DNA of 7,347 nt from DUAL01 sp964478325. GTDB taxonomy: Bacteria; Bacteroidota; Bacteroidia; Flavobacteriales; BACL11. The notes under the pieces are model-generated. The model did not search any database. It was not told where the DNA came from and saw nothing but the letters and a program-made list of their open reading frames with translations. The stretch spans positions 1 through 7,347 of the forward strand of contig CAYZIA010000073.1 in NCBI GenBank assembly GCA_964478325.1. Direction: 5' to 3'. Below, piece by piece: positions 1 through 6,232 of this stretch. The first letter of the stretch is position 1; every line of letters starts with the position of its first letter. Position numbers and translations under genes: made by a program.

Positions 1-1128
1 GCCGAGAAAGCAAAGATTGAACTTTCTTCTTCTTCTAAAACAGAAATAAATTTACCTTATGTAACAGCTACTTCTTCTGGTCCAAAGCACCTTGTTAGAA
101 CTTTAACTAAAGCACAATTTGAGCAGTTGGCTGACAGATTAATCCAAGCAACCTTAAAACCATGTAAATTAGCAATGAAGGATGCAGGTATGAAACCATC
201 TGATATTGATGAAGTTATTTTAGTTGGAGGATCAACTAGGATACCATCAATTCAAAAAATTGTAAAAGATTATTTTGGAAAAAATCCATCAAAAGGAGTA
301 AATCCTGATGAAGTGGTTGCACTGGGTGCAGCTATACAAGGAGGTGTGCTTACAGGAGATGTAAAAGATGTGTTACTATTGGATGTTACACCTTTATCAT
401 TAGGTATTGAAACTATGGGCGGAGTGATGACAAAATTGATTGAAGCAAACACTACAATTCCTACAAAGAAATCAGAAGTTTTTTCTACTGCAGCTGATAA
501 TCAACCTGCTGTTGATATTCATGTTTTACAGGGAGAGAGACCAATGTCTACTGATAATAAGTCAATTGGAAGGTTTCAATTAGCTGATATTCCACCAGCA
601 CCTAGAGGAATACCTCAGATTGAGGTAACTTTTGATATTGATGCAAATGGAATCTTAAATGTAACAGCTAAAGATAAAGCAACTGGAAAGGAGCAAAACA
701 TCAAGATTGAGGCATCTTCTGGTTTATCAGATGAGGAAATTGAAAAGATGAAAAAAGAAGCTGAAGCAAATGCAGAGGCTGATAGTAAAGTAAAAGAAAC
801 AGCTGATAAAATAAATACTGCTGATGGTATGATTTTTCAAACTGAAAAGCAATTGAAAGAATTTGGCGAAAAATTATCGAAGGATAAAAAGAAACCAATT
901 GAGGATGCTTTATCTGATCTGAAGAAAGCACATGAAAGTAAAGATTTAGGTGCTATTGATGCAGCAATGGAAACTATTAATACTGCTTGGAGTGCAGCTT
1001 CTGAGGAGATGTATAAAGCCTCACAGGAAGCAGGTACAAATCCGGAAGGAACAGAATCTTCTGAAAATAATACTTCTGATGATGTAACAGATGTAGAGTT
1101 TGAAGAAGTAAAAGATGACGATAAATAA
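1..1128 (+). CDS. dnaK: Molecular chaperone DnaK (Hsp70), C-terminal part, 5' end outside window
   Basis: The reading frame is open from the first base and encodes 375 residues up to TAA at 1126-1128. Hsp70 is about 630-640 residues in bacteria, so roughly the first 260 are missing. The visible part starts in the late nucleotide-binding domain. The hallmark VILVGGSTRIP lies at visible residues 72-82 and the interdomain linker VLLLDVTPLSLG at about 124-135. The beta-sandwich substrate-binding domain follows, including the conserved VTFDIDANGILNVTAKDKATG stretch, here in two overlapping pieces (VTFDIDANGILN and NVTAKDKATG). Next come a Lys/Glu-rich helical lid and the acidic tail ending VEFEEVKDDDK, which resembles the conserved DnaK tail that interacts with co-chaperones. 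The protein is a cytosolic ATP-dependent foldase acting with DnaJ and GrpE. A TTG at 127 could look like a start but is internal to the domain. Nothing suggests a defect; the identification is essentially certain. Confidence 0.98.
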   Translation, partial: AEKAKIELSSSSKTEINLPYVTATSSGPKHLVRTLTKAQFEQLADRLIQATLKPCKLAMKDAGMKPSDIDEVILVGGSTRIPSIQKIVKDYFGKNPSKGVNPDEVVALGAAIQGGVLTGDVKDVLLLDVTPLSLGIETMGGVMTKLIEANTTIPTKKSEVFSTAADNQPAVDIHVLQGERPMSTDNKSIGRFQLADIPPAPRGIPQIEVTFDIDANGILNVTAKDKATGKEQNIKIEASSGLSDEEIEKMKKEAEANAEADSKVKETADKINTADGMIFQTEKQLKEFGEKLSKDKKKPIEDALSDLKKAHESKDLGAIDAAMETINTAWSAASEEMYKASQEAGTNPEGTESSENNTSDDVTDVEFEEVKDDDK

Positions 1129-1156
1129 TATTTGTTGTTTATAATACAATGTTGAA

Positions 1157-1187
1157 GGAACCTCACTTTTTGTGGGGTTTCTTTTTT
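1157..1187 (+). terminator. Rho-independent terminator of dnaK
   Basis: A 10-bp stem, GGAACCTCAC pairing with GTGGGGTTTC (with two G-U type pairs), closes a five-T loop and is followed directly by six T. It begins 29 bases after the dnaK stop codon and has the classic form of an intrinsic terminator on the plus strand. The last T of the run is also the first base of a TATCTTTG -7 element that may serve the next gene. Confidence 0.85.
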
Positions 1188-1194
1188 ATCTTTG
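1187..1194 (+). promoter_or_regulatory. Candidate Bacteroidota -7 promoter element for rocD
   Basis: TATCTTTG matches the Bacteroidota -7 consensus TAnnTTTG exactly and lies 16 bases before the rocD ATG, so transcription would begin close to 1200 with a leader of roughly ten bases. A TTTG at 1169-1172 could be the -33 element, but the 14-base spacer is shorter than usual. That TTTG is also part of the dnaK terminator. The -7 match is seen in the sequence; promoter activity is inferred. Confidence 0.45.
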
Positions 1195-1210
1195 CTTTTC
1201 CAAAAAAAAG

Positions 1211-2422
1211 ATGAGAACAACTGCAGAATATATAGCATTAGAAGATAAGTATGGTGCGCATAATTACCATCCGCTTCCAGTAGTACTTGCAAAAGGAGAA
1301 GGAGTTTTTGTGTGGGATACAGATGGTAAAAAGTATTATGATTTTTTATCTGCTTATTCTGCAGTTAATCAAGGACATTGTCATCCAAAAATTGTAGATG
1401 CACTAAAACAGCAGGCACATATTTTAACTCTAACTTCGCGTGCTTTTTTTAATGATACTTTAGGAGAGTATGAAAAGTATGTAACCGATTATTTTGATTT
1501 TGATAAGGTACTCCCAATGAATACGGGTGCTGAGGCAGTTGAAACAGCACTTAAGCTTTGTAGAAAGTGGAGTTATCAGAAAAAAGGATTAGTAGCTGAA
1601 ACTGCAAAGATTATTGTTTGTAATGGTAATTTTCATGGGAGAACTACAACTATTATCTCATTTAGTAATGATCCAGAAGCAAGGGATGAGTTTGGTCCTT
1701 ATACTCCTGGTTTTATCAATATCCCTTATAATGATTTGAATGCATTAAAGGAGGCTTTAAAAGATAAAGATGTTACAGGGTTTATGGTAGAGCCAATTCA
1801 AGGAGAGGCGGGAGTTATTGTTCCTGATGAGGGATATTTGAAAGGAGCTTATGATTTATGTAAAGAGGCAGGTATTTTATTTATTGCAGATGAGGTGCAA
1901 ACAGGAATTGCTAGAACAGGAAAACTATTGGCTTGCGATTATGAGAATGTAAAACCAGATATTTTGATTCTAGGAAAAGCAATTTCAGGAGGAGTATTTC
2001 CTGTTTCTGCAGTGTTGTCAAATAATGAAGTAATGATGTGTATCCGTCCAGGAGAACATGGTTCTACTTTTGGTGGAAATCCTTTAGCTAATAAAGTTGC
2101 TATTGCTGCACTTGAAGTAATTAAATCTGAGAAACTAGCTGGAAATTCAGAAAGATTAGGGAAAATACTCAGAAGAGGGTTAGAGAAAATTGACACTGAT
2201 ATGATTACTTTAGTAAGAGGAAAAGGCCTTTTAAATGCAATTGTAATAAAACCAAAGAATGGAAAAGATGCATGGGATGTGTGTTTAAAGTTAAAAGATA
2301 ATGGATTACTTGCAAAACCGACTCATGGTGATATTATCCGTTTTGCACCTCCTCTTATAATAACTGAAGAGCAGCTTTTGGAGTGTATTTTAATAATTAA
2401 GAAAACTATCCTGTCTTTTTAA
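1211..2422 (+). CDS. rocD: Ornithine--oxo-acid aminotransferase (ornithine delta-aminotransferase)
   Basis: This PLP enzyme of 403 residues moves the delta-amino group of L-ornithine to 2-oxoglutarate. The products are glutamate-5-semialdehyde and glutamate, linking arginine/ornithine catabolism to proline and glutamate. It is a class-III (fold type I) aminotransferase of normal length, close throughout to the ornithine-specific branch as I recall it. YGAHNYHPLP (residues 14-23) and FLSAYSAVNQGHCHP (45-59) carry the tyrosines that line the ornithine pocket. GAEAV (106-110) belongs to the cofactor phosphate site. HGR (142-144) holds the substrate-binding Arg, QGEAG (197-201) the gating Glu, and ADEVQ (226-230) the PLP-ring Asp. 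LGKAISGG (254-261) contains the Schiff-base Lys256, and GSTFGGNPL and the C-terminal IIRFAPPL follow. The frame extends upstream to a GTG at 1172, but that lies in the dnaK terminator. ATG 1211 behind an A-rich stretch is therefore preferred and gives the family N-terminus. It probably heads a short operon. Confidence 0.96.
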   Translation: MRTTAEYIALEDKYGAHNYHPLPVVLAKGEGVFVWDTDGKKYYDFLSAYSAVNQGHCHPKIVDALKQQAHILTLTSRAFFNDTLGEYEKYVTDYFDFDKVLPMNTGAEAVETALKLCRKWSYQKKGLVAETAKIIVCNGNFHGRTTTIISFSNDPEARDEFGPYTPGFINIPYNDLNALKEALKDKDVTGFMVEPIQGEAGVIVPDEGYLKGAYDLCKEAGILFIADEVQTGIARTGKLLACDYENVKPDILILGKAISGGVFPVSAVLSNNEVMMCIRPGEHGSTFGGNPLANKVAIAALEVIKSEKLAGNSERLGKILRRGLEKIDTDMITLVRGKGLLNAIVIKPKNGKDAWDVCLKLKDNGLLAKPTHGDIIRFAPPLIITEEQLLECILIIKKTILSF

Positions 2423-2447
2423 CATCTTTTAAAAAGAACTATACAAA

Positions 2448-2648
2448 ATGTCAAAACAATTTTTTTTCAAGATTAGATTTATTATAAGGCACTATACTAG
2501 TATATTTAAAAAAGATGGGTTGAAAGGTGTTTTGAAAGAAGGAGGATGGAAAGTATTGTTTTACTTTTTTATGTTTTACTTGATAAGAGATACGATTTTG
2601 TATATTATCATTCCGTATCTTCTTATAAAAGGAATAATTGTGGAATAG
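2448..2648 (+). CDS. Small membrane protein of unknown function (66 aa)
   Basis: I do not recognise this family. The N-terminal half is basic and amphipathic (MSKQFFFKIRFIIRHY, then KKDGLKGVLKEGGWK at about 21-35). The C-terminal half, residues 36-63, is strongly hydrophobic, interrupted by Arg47-Asp48. It could form one long membrane helix or a tight hairpin, with the positive N-terminus in the cytoplasm. No cysteine, histidine cluster or signal cleavage site is evident beyond the hydrophobic segment. The gene starts 25 bases after the rocD stop and ends 23 bases before the exported rhodanese gene, all on one strand. Co-transcription is likely, and it may be a small inner-membrane partner of a neighbour. 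The good ORF-scale hydrophobicity pattern and tight spacing argue that it is real. Confidence 0.7.
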   Translation: MSKQFFFKIRFIIRHYTSIFKKDGLKGVLKEGGWKVLFYFFMFYLIRDTILYIIIPYLLIKGIIVE

Positions 2649-2671
2649 AAAATAAATAATAACTAAGAAAA

Positions 2672-3055
2672 ATGAATAAATTATTTGCAGTATTATTAGT
2701 ATCTATATTAATCTCTTCATGTGCTATTGGACAAATTACAAATGATATAGACATTGATGAATTTAGGAAGAAAATGGCTTCTCAGAACTATATACTTGTA
2801 GATGTAAGAACAGAAAAAGAGTTTGATGACGGACATATTGAAAATGCATTAAATATTGATTATTTTAGTACTACATTCTCCGATGAAATAAGTAATATAG
2901 GTTTAGAAAGGCCAGTTTTAGTGTATTGCCGTTCAGGAAATAGAAGTGGTAAGTCAATGAGAATTATGTCTGATTTAGGATTTAAAGAAGTGTATAATCT
3001 AATTGGAGGCATCAAAGGATGGAAAGCAAAAAATAACAGATTAATAAAAGAATAA
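2672..3055 (+). CDS. Exported rhodanese-like domain protein (probable lipoprotein)
   Basis: This 127-residue protein has a signal sequence and a single rhodanese domain. Residues 1-17, MNKLFAVLLVSILISSC, end in a plausible lipobox with Cys17 as the lipidated residue. Cleavage by signal peptidase I before Gln21 (CAIG|Q) is an alternative. The rhodanese domain spans about residues 26-122, with the LVDVRTEKEFDDGHIENALNI region at its start (LVDVR at 42-46 and GHIENA at 54-59). The active-site loop CRSGNRS is at 86-92 and the closing GGIKGW at 112-117. Catalytic Cys86 is intact, so the protein should carry a persulfide, transferring sulfane sulfur to thiols or cyanide-like acceptors in the periplasm. 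The domain family is clear, but the physiological acceptor cannot be told from sequence. Its stop codon is followed with no gap by the ATG of a second rhodanese, so the two are almost certainly co-expressed. Confidence 0.9.
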   Translation: MNKLFAVLLVSILISSCAIGQITNDIDIDEFRKKMASQNYILVDVRTEKEFDDGHIENALNIDYFSTTFSDEISNIGLERPVLVYCRSGNRSGKSMRIMSDLGFKEVYNLIGGIKGWKAKNNRLIKE

Positions 3056-3337
3056 ATGAATTTAGTAGAATTAATAAACGATAGTAAAACTACCATTGTG
3101 GATGTTAGAACAACAGAAGAGTTTTTACAAGCAAATCTAAAGGGATCTATCAATATTCCATTAGATGAAATAGTAAATAGAGTGGAGGAATTAAAAAGAA
3201 TACAACCCTTAGTATTATGTTGCCTTTCAGGAGGAAGAAGTGGAAAAGCTACTGCTTATTTACAAGCCCAAGGGTGTACAAAAGTGTATAATGGAGGTGG
3301 TTGGGAGGAAGTTCTTGCGAAAAAAACAAAGCAATAA
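3056..3337 (+). CDS. Cytosolic single-domain rhodanese-like sulfurtransferase
   Basis: This 93-residue protein is little more than a rhodanese domain and has no signal peptide, so it should act in the cytoplasm. IVDVRTTEEF (14-23) supplies the conserved Asp and Arg, and the KGSINIPLDEI element lies at 29-39. The active-site loop CLSGGRS is at 56-62 with catalytic Cys56, and the terminal NGGGW is at 79-83. An extra Cys55 directly precedes the catalytic residue and Cys74 lies nearby; both could take part in persulfide relay or disulfide resolution, which is inference. The ATG begins on the base after the TAA of the exported rhodanese, suggesting translational coupling. Fusion by loss of the stop codon would give a two-domain protein, but the separate compartments make deliberate pairing more likely. 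The function class is secure; the partner is unknown. Confidence 0.9.
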   Translation: MNLVELINDSKTTIVDVRTTEEFLQANLKGSINIPLDEIVNRVEELKRIQPLVLCCLSGGRSGKATAYLQAQGCTKVYNGGGWEEVLAKKTKQ

Positions 3338-3363
3338 GAATTTAATACTTACTAAGCTTCTGA

Positions 3364-3394
3364 GAATCAAATAATTTGAATCAATATAATATTG
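3364..3394 (+). promoter_or_regulatory. Tandem inverted repeats, candidate operator
   Basis: Two adjacent dyads lie in the promoter of the Cys-rich protein/receptor unit. The first, 3364-3382, reads GAATCAAAT-A-ATTTGAATC, with 8 of 9 arm positions paired around a central A. The second, 3382-3394, is CAATAT-A-ATATTG, with all six arm positions paired. GAATCAA is also repeated directly at 3364 and 3378. The first dyad covers the TTTG -33 element and the second fills the -33/-7 spacer, which would suit a repressor. An AAT-N-ATT core with 7-1-7 spacing recalls Fur-family boxes (Fur, Zur, PerR), but the match to any one of them is loose and the region is AT-rich. Confidence 0.5.
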
Positions 3395-3402
3395 TATCTT
3401 TG
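3375..3402 (+). promoter_or_regulatory. Bacteroidota-type promoter for the Cys-rich protein/TonB receptor unit
   Basis: TTTG at 3375-3378 and an exact TATCTTTG (consensus TAnnTTTG) at 3395-3402 are separated by 16 bases, slightly shorter than the usual spacing in this phylum. The ATG of the Cys-rich protein is only eight bases beyond the -7 element. Transcription from here would give an almost leaderless message unless a later start codon is used. Confidence 0.65.
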
Positions 3403-3410
3403 TAGACGAA

Positions 3411-3863
3411 ATGAAAAATATTTTTAGAAATATTTCCTTTTTGCTGATGGCGACTATTGTACTATGTTTGTCTATTGGAATACATATTTCAAAAATGAAA
3501 TGTGCTGTAGATGGTCAATTGTACTTAGGAACAACGGTACCTTCCTGCAGTATTGATACAAAGGTGATGTGTATGGATGAGCAAGAAGAAATTTCTTGTT
3601 GCATGAGAGAGATAGAAAAGTCTTGTTGCCCAGAAACCAAAGATGAAACGTGTGCAAGCGAAACAGAAAATATTCATTTCAATTTTGAAACATTAGTAAG
3701 TAAGCAGATATTTTCTTTTACTGAAATTTTAATAGATTTATCACTATTTTATTCTAGCTGTATTGCTCAAACCAATCAACTAGTTAATAATTATCAAAGT
3801 GGGATACCACCACCTAAACCTAAACAACCTATTCTTTCTCAAATACAATCCTTCTTATTATAG
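3411..3863 (+). CDS. HYC_CC_PP-like cysteine-rich secreted or membrane-anchored protein
   Basis: The 150-residue product has a basic N-terminus (MKNIFRN) and a hydrophobic segment at about 8-26, serving as signal peptide or anchor. The mature part is rich in cysteine: Cys31, 46, 54, 63-64, 72-73, 81 and 117, including two CC pairs. The layout is that of the small Bacteroidota family NCBI calls HYC_CC_PP. This means a Cys motif soon after the signal, a CC pair in the middle and a proline motif near the end followed by a short hydrophobic tail. Here the tail is IPPPKPKQP at 132-140, then SQIQSFLL. The eponymous HYC is replaced by KMKC, so this is a divergent member. Such genes usually sit directly before a TonB-dependent receptor, as here. 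Its molecular role is not known to me. Thiol-based metal binding in the periplasm is plausible but inferred. A start at ATG 3447 (Met13) would remove the basic N-terminus and is less likely. Confidence 0.75.
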   Translation: MKNIFRNISFLLMATIVLCLSIGIHISKMKCAVDGQLYLGTTVPSCSIDTKVMCMDEQEEISCCMREIEKSCCPETKDETCASETENIHFNFETLVSKQIFSFTEILIDLSLFYSSCIAQTNQLVNNYQSGIPPPKPKQPILSQIQSFLL

Positions 3864-3868
3864 GATTC

Positions 3869-3890
3869 ACTCAGTTTGGCTCACCTGAGT
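3869..3890 (+). repeat. Intergenic hairpin between the Cys-rich protein and receptor genes
   Basis: ACTCAG (3869-3874) and CTGAGT (3885-3890) form a perfect 6-bp stem with a 10-base loop, in the 47-base gap between the two genes. It is followed by an AT-rich stretch without an uninterrupted T run, so it is a poor terminator. It could stabilise the upstream message end or lower read-through into the receptor gene. It could also be chance. Confidence 0.35.
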
Positions 3891-3910
3891 ATTAATTTAA
3901 ATAAATAAAA

Positions 3911-6136
3911 ATGAGAATTTTAATTGTTTTCGCAATTATGCTTTTTGCGACTATAAATTTAAAAGCACAAGAGCAAATAAAAGGCAAAGTATTAGAGATA
4001 TCCAATAATGGGGAAATCATCCCAATCATTGGAGCCAATGTATATTGGGAGGGGACAACCATTGGAACTGCTACAGATTTAAGCGGTAGGTATTCCATAC
4101 AAGAAGCTCCTTCTTTTCCAGCTACACTAAGTGTTAGTTTTGTAGGATATACTTTAGATGGTAAAGAAATAATCGATAATGAGTATGTGTTTTATATGAA
4201 GCCTTCTATTGAGCTTAAAGAAGTAAAGGTAAAAGGTAATGTAAGCACAACAAAGATTTCTACAATAAATCCTATAAATACACAGATAATTTCAACTGGA
4301 GAGATTCAAAAAGCAGCATGTTGCAATCTTTCAGAGTGTTTTGAAACAAATAATACTGTTGATGTTAGTTATTCAGATGGTGTTTCTGGAATTAAAAAGA
4401 TTCAGATGCTTGGCCTAGACGGGAAATACATTCAAATAACTAGTGAGCTTATACCTCTAATTAGAGGTATGCAAAGATCTTATGGTTTAAGTTATACTCC
4501 TGGAAGTTGGATAGAATCTATTCAAATTATTCCAGGATCTGGATCTGTAGTAAATGGTTTTGAATCTTTTACTGGTCAAATTAACTTAGAGTATTTTAAA
4601 CCTGAAGGATCAGATAAATTAAATCTTAATATATATGCTAATTCTGAAGGTAAACTTGAAAATAATTTAATATTAACTAAGAAAAATGGTAATTGGAGAA
4701 GTAACCTATTTACACATATTTCATATTTTGATAGAGAAATAGATTATCATGGATCTTATCATGACCATTCAGATCATTCAAATAAAACAGGTGATAAATT
4801 TCTTGATATGCCAAGAATCAAGCAGTTTGCTTTATTAAATAGATGGAAATACTATGGTTCAGAGAAATACAGGTTCCAAATTAATCTTAGAGCTATTTTA
4901 GAAGAAAGAATAGCTGGGCAAATTACAACTGATGAAAACATAATAACCCCATATACTGTTAATATTGACAATCAAATAATACAGCTATACACCAAGTTTG
5001 GAAAGATTCAGAGTGATCAAAAAAGTATTGGTAGTCAAACAAGTTTCACATTACATAATCAAGAAGCAAAATTTGGAAATAATATATATACTGGTATACA
5101 AGAGAGTTTTTCGATTAATATTATTGAACAAAATCAATTTAAGGATAAGCATGTCTTAAAATATGGTGCTAGTTATTTTGCTGATAGATTTACAGAAAGT
5201 TTTGATGGTAATATCGAGAAACCATATCATCTTAAAAAACGTGTAGATTTAGTTACAGGAATATTTTCAGAATATCAGTTTAATAATCAAAAATTTAATG
5301 TTGTAAGTGGTTTAAGAGCTGACTATTACAATATTCAAAACAAGATTTATTATCTTCCTAGAATAAATATGAAATATAATCCTGGAGAAAGGACAGCCAT
5401 TCGTTTTTCTAGCGGAAGAGCATTTCGTATAAGTAATGTTTTTTCAGAAAATATGAGTTTTTTAGCATCTTCAAGAAGTATAATTATTGGAGATGATCTT
5501 AGACCAGAGGTTGGATGGAATTATGGGATAAATCTTTCTCATTGTTTTTATCTTCTTAATAAGGAAGGAACTCTTAATCTTGATATTTATAAAACTATAT
5601 TTGAAGATCAGATTGTGATCAATATTGAGGATCAAGACGAACTATCATTTACTAATTTGAATGGTAAATCTTTTGCAAATATTATTCAGATAGGTTTAGA
5701 TTATAACATTACTAAGAATCTTCAGATGCGTTTAGGCTATAAGAAAAATAAGTCCATTTCTACTTTTAATAGAGTAGAAAAACAACTGCCATTACAGCCA
5801 GAAGAACGAGCTATAATAAATTTCTCGTACAAAACTATATCTGATAAATGGCATTTTGATATTACAGCTAACTATATTGGAAGAAGTCGTATACCAGAGA
5901 TTAATACTGTTGCTGATAATTTTTCTCCTCCATTTTACTTGTTTAATTCGCAAATCACGAGAAAGTGGGACAATCTTGATGTGTATATAGGAGGTGAAAA
6001 TCTTGCCAATTATACACAACCAAACCCTATTATAGATGTTGAAAATCCTTTAGGAGATGATTTTGATGCTTCTTTAATTTGGGGTCCGGTAATGGGAAGA
6101 AATATTTATGTAGGAATAAGGTACAAGATAAAGTAA
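3911..6136 (+). CDS. TonB-dependent outer-membrane receptor with CarboxypepD_reg-like N-terminal domain
   Basis: This 741-residue receptor imports a scarce ligand across the outer membrane using TonB-ExbBD energy. Residues 1-20 are a signal peptide ending LKAQ, probably cleaved before Gln20 or Glu21. A CarboxypepD_reg-like domain follows at about 22-100, with the typical GANVYWEGTTIGTATDLSGRYSI pattern (for example GTTIGTATDLSGRYS at 48-62). The plug spans about 112-230, containing AACCNLSECFETN (135-147), IQMLGLDGKYIQI and GSGSVVNGFESFTGQIN. The beta-barrel runs from there to the end. Distinctive ligand-suggestive features are Cys137-Cys138 with Cys143 in the plug, and a His cluster (His280, 284, 286, 289) in an early barrel loop. 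The AACCNLSE plug is one I associate with receptors beside metal-handling genes in Bacteroidota; copper or another soft metal is a reasonable but unproven substrate. The C-terminus, GIRYKIK, lacks the usual terminal aromatic residue. It probably shares an mRNA with the Cys-rich protein upstream. Confidence 0.93.
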   Translation: MRILIVFAIMLFATINLKAQEQIKGKVLEISNNGEIIPIIGANVYWEGTTIGTATDLSGRYSIQEAPSFPATLSVSFVGYTLDGKEIIDNEYVFYMKPSIELKEVKVKGNVSTTKISTINPINTQIISTGEIQKAACCNLSECFETNNTVDVSYSDGVSGIKKIQMLGLDGKYIQITSELIPLIRGMQRSYGLSYTPGSWIESIQIIPGSGSVVNGFESFTGQINLEYFKPEGSDKLNLNIYANSEGKLENNLILTKKNGNWRSNLFTHISYFDREIDYHGSYHDHSDHSNKTGDKFLDMPRIKQFALLNRWKYYGSEKYRFQINLRAILEERIAGQITTDENIITPYTVNIDNQIIQLYTKFGKIQSDQKSIGSQTSFTLHNQEAKFGNNIYTGIQESFSINIIEQNQFKDKHVLKYGASYFADRFTESFDGNIEKPYHLKKRVDLVTGIFSEYQFNNQKFNVVSGLRADYYNIQNKIYYLPRINMKYNPGERTAIRFSSGRAFRISNVFSENMSFLASSRSIIIGDDLRPEVGWNYGINLSHCFYLLNKEGTLNLDIYKTIFEDQIVINIEDQDELSFTNLNGKSFANIIQIGLDYNITKNLQMRLGYKKNKSISTFNRVEKQLPLQPEERAIINFSYKTISDKWHFDITANYIGRSRIPEINTVADNFSPPFYLFNSQITRKWDNLDVYIGGENLANYTQPNPIIDVENPLGDDFDASLIWGPVMGRNIYVGIRYKIK

Positions 6137-6139
6137 AGA

Positions 6140-6232
6140 ATGTTATTGCTTAAGATTTTAATGGGAATTATGGCTATCTTCCTTATGATGACCGTAATTT
6201 ATTTTCTAGACAGATGGGATAATAAAAAATAA
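6140..6232 (+). CDS. 30-residue single-pass membrane microprotein
   Basis: The frame runs from ATG 6140 to TAA 6230-6232 and encodes 30 residues. A Lys5-flanked hydrophobic helix spans about residues 6-23 and is rich in Met, Ile and Phe (MGIMAIFLMMTVIYFL), followed by a charged end DRWDNKK. It begins three bases after the receptor stop codon, so translation by reinitiation or coupling is likely. The helix-then-charged-tail layout is typical of real membrane microproteins, and three-base spacing to a receptor gene is hard to explain otherwise. Five Met residues in 30 are notable beside a possible metal-uptake receptor. I recognise no family. The first Met could be bypassed for Met8, but the coupling distance favours 6140. 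Confidence 0.5.
   Translation: MLLLKILMGIMAIFLMMTVIYFLDRWDNKK

Noticed and set aside
127..129. TTG as a start codon for a 333-residue DnaK-like protein
   Set aside because: The frame continues upstream with conserved Hsp70 sequence to the window edge, so the TTG is internal.
1172..1210. Upstream GTG extension of rocD (13 extra residues)
   Set aside because: The extension is encoded by the dnaK terminator stem and T run, and the family N-terminus begins at ATG 1211.
837..1292. Minus-strand open frame of 151 codons opposite the end of dnaK and start of rocD
   Set aside because: It lies antisense to conserved DnaK and ornithine aminotransferase coding sequence and crosses the terminator; its composition is the low-complexity Ser/Phe/Leu typical of a reverse-frame shadow.
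3892..4098. Minus-strand open frame opposite the start of the TonB receptor
   Set aside because: It is opposite the signal peptide and CarboxypepD_reg-like domain and shows no independent family signature.
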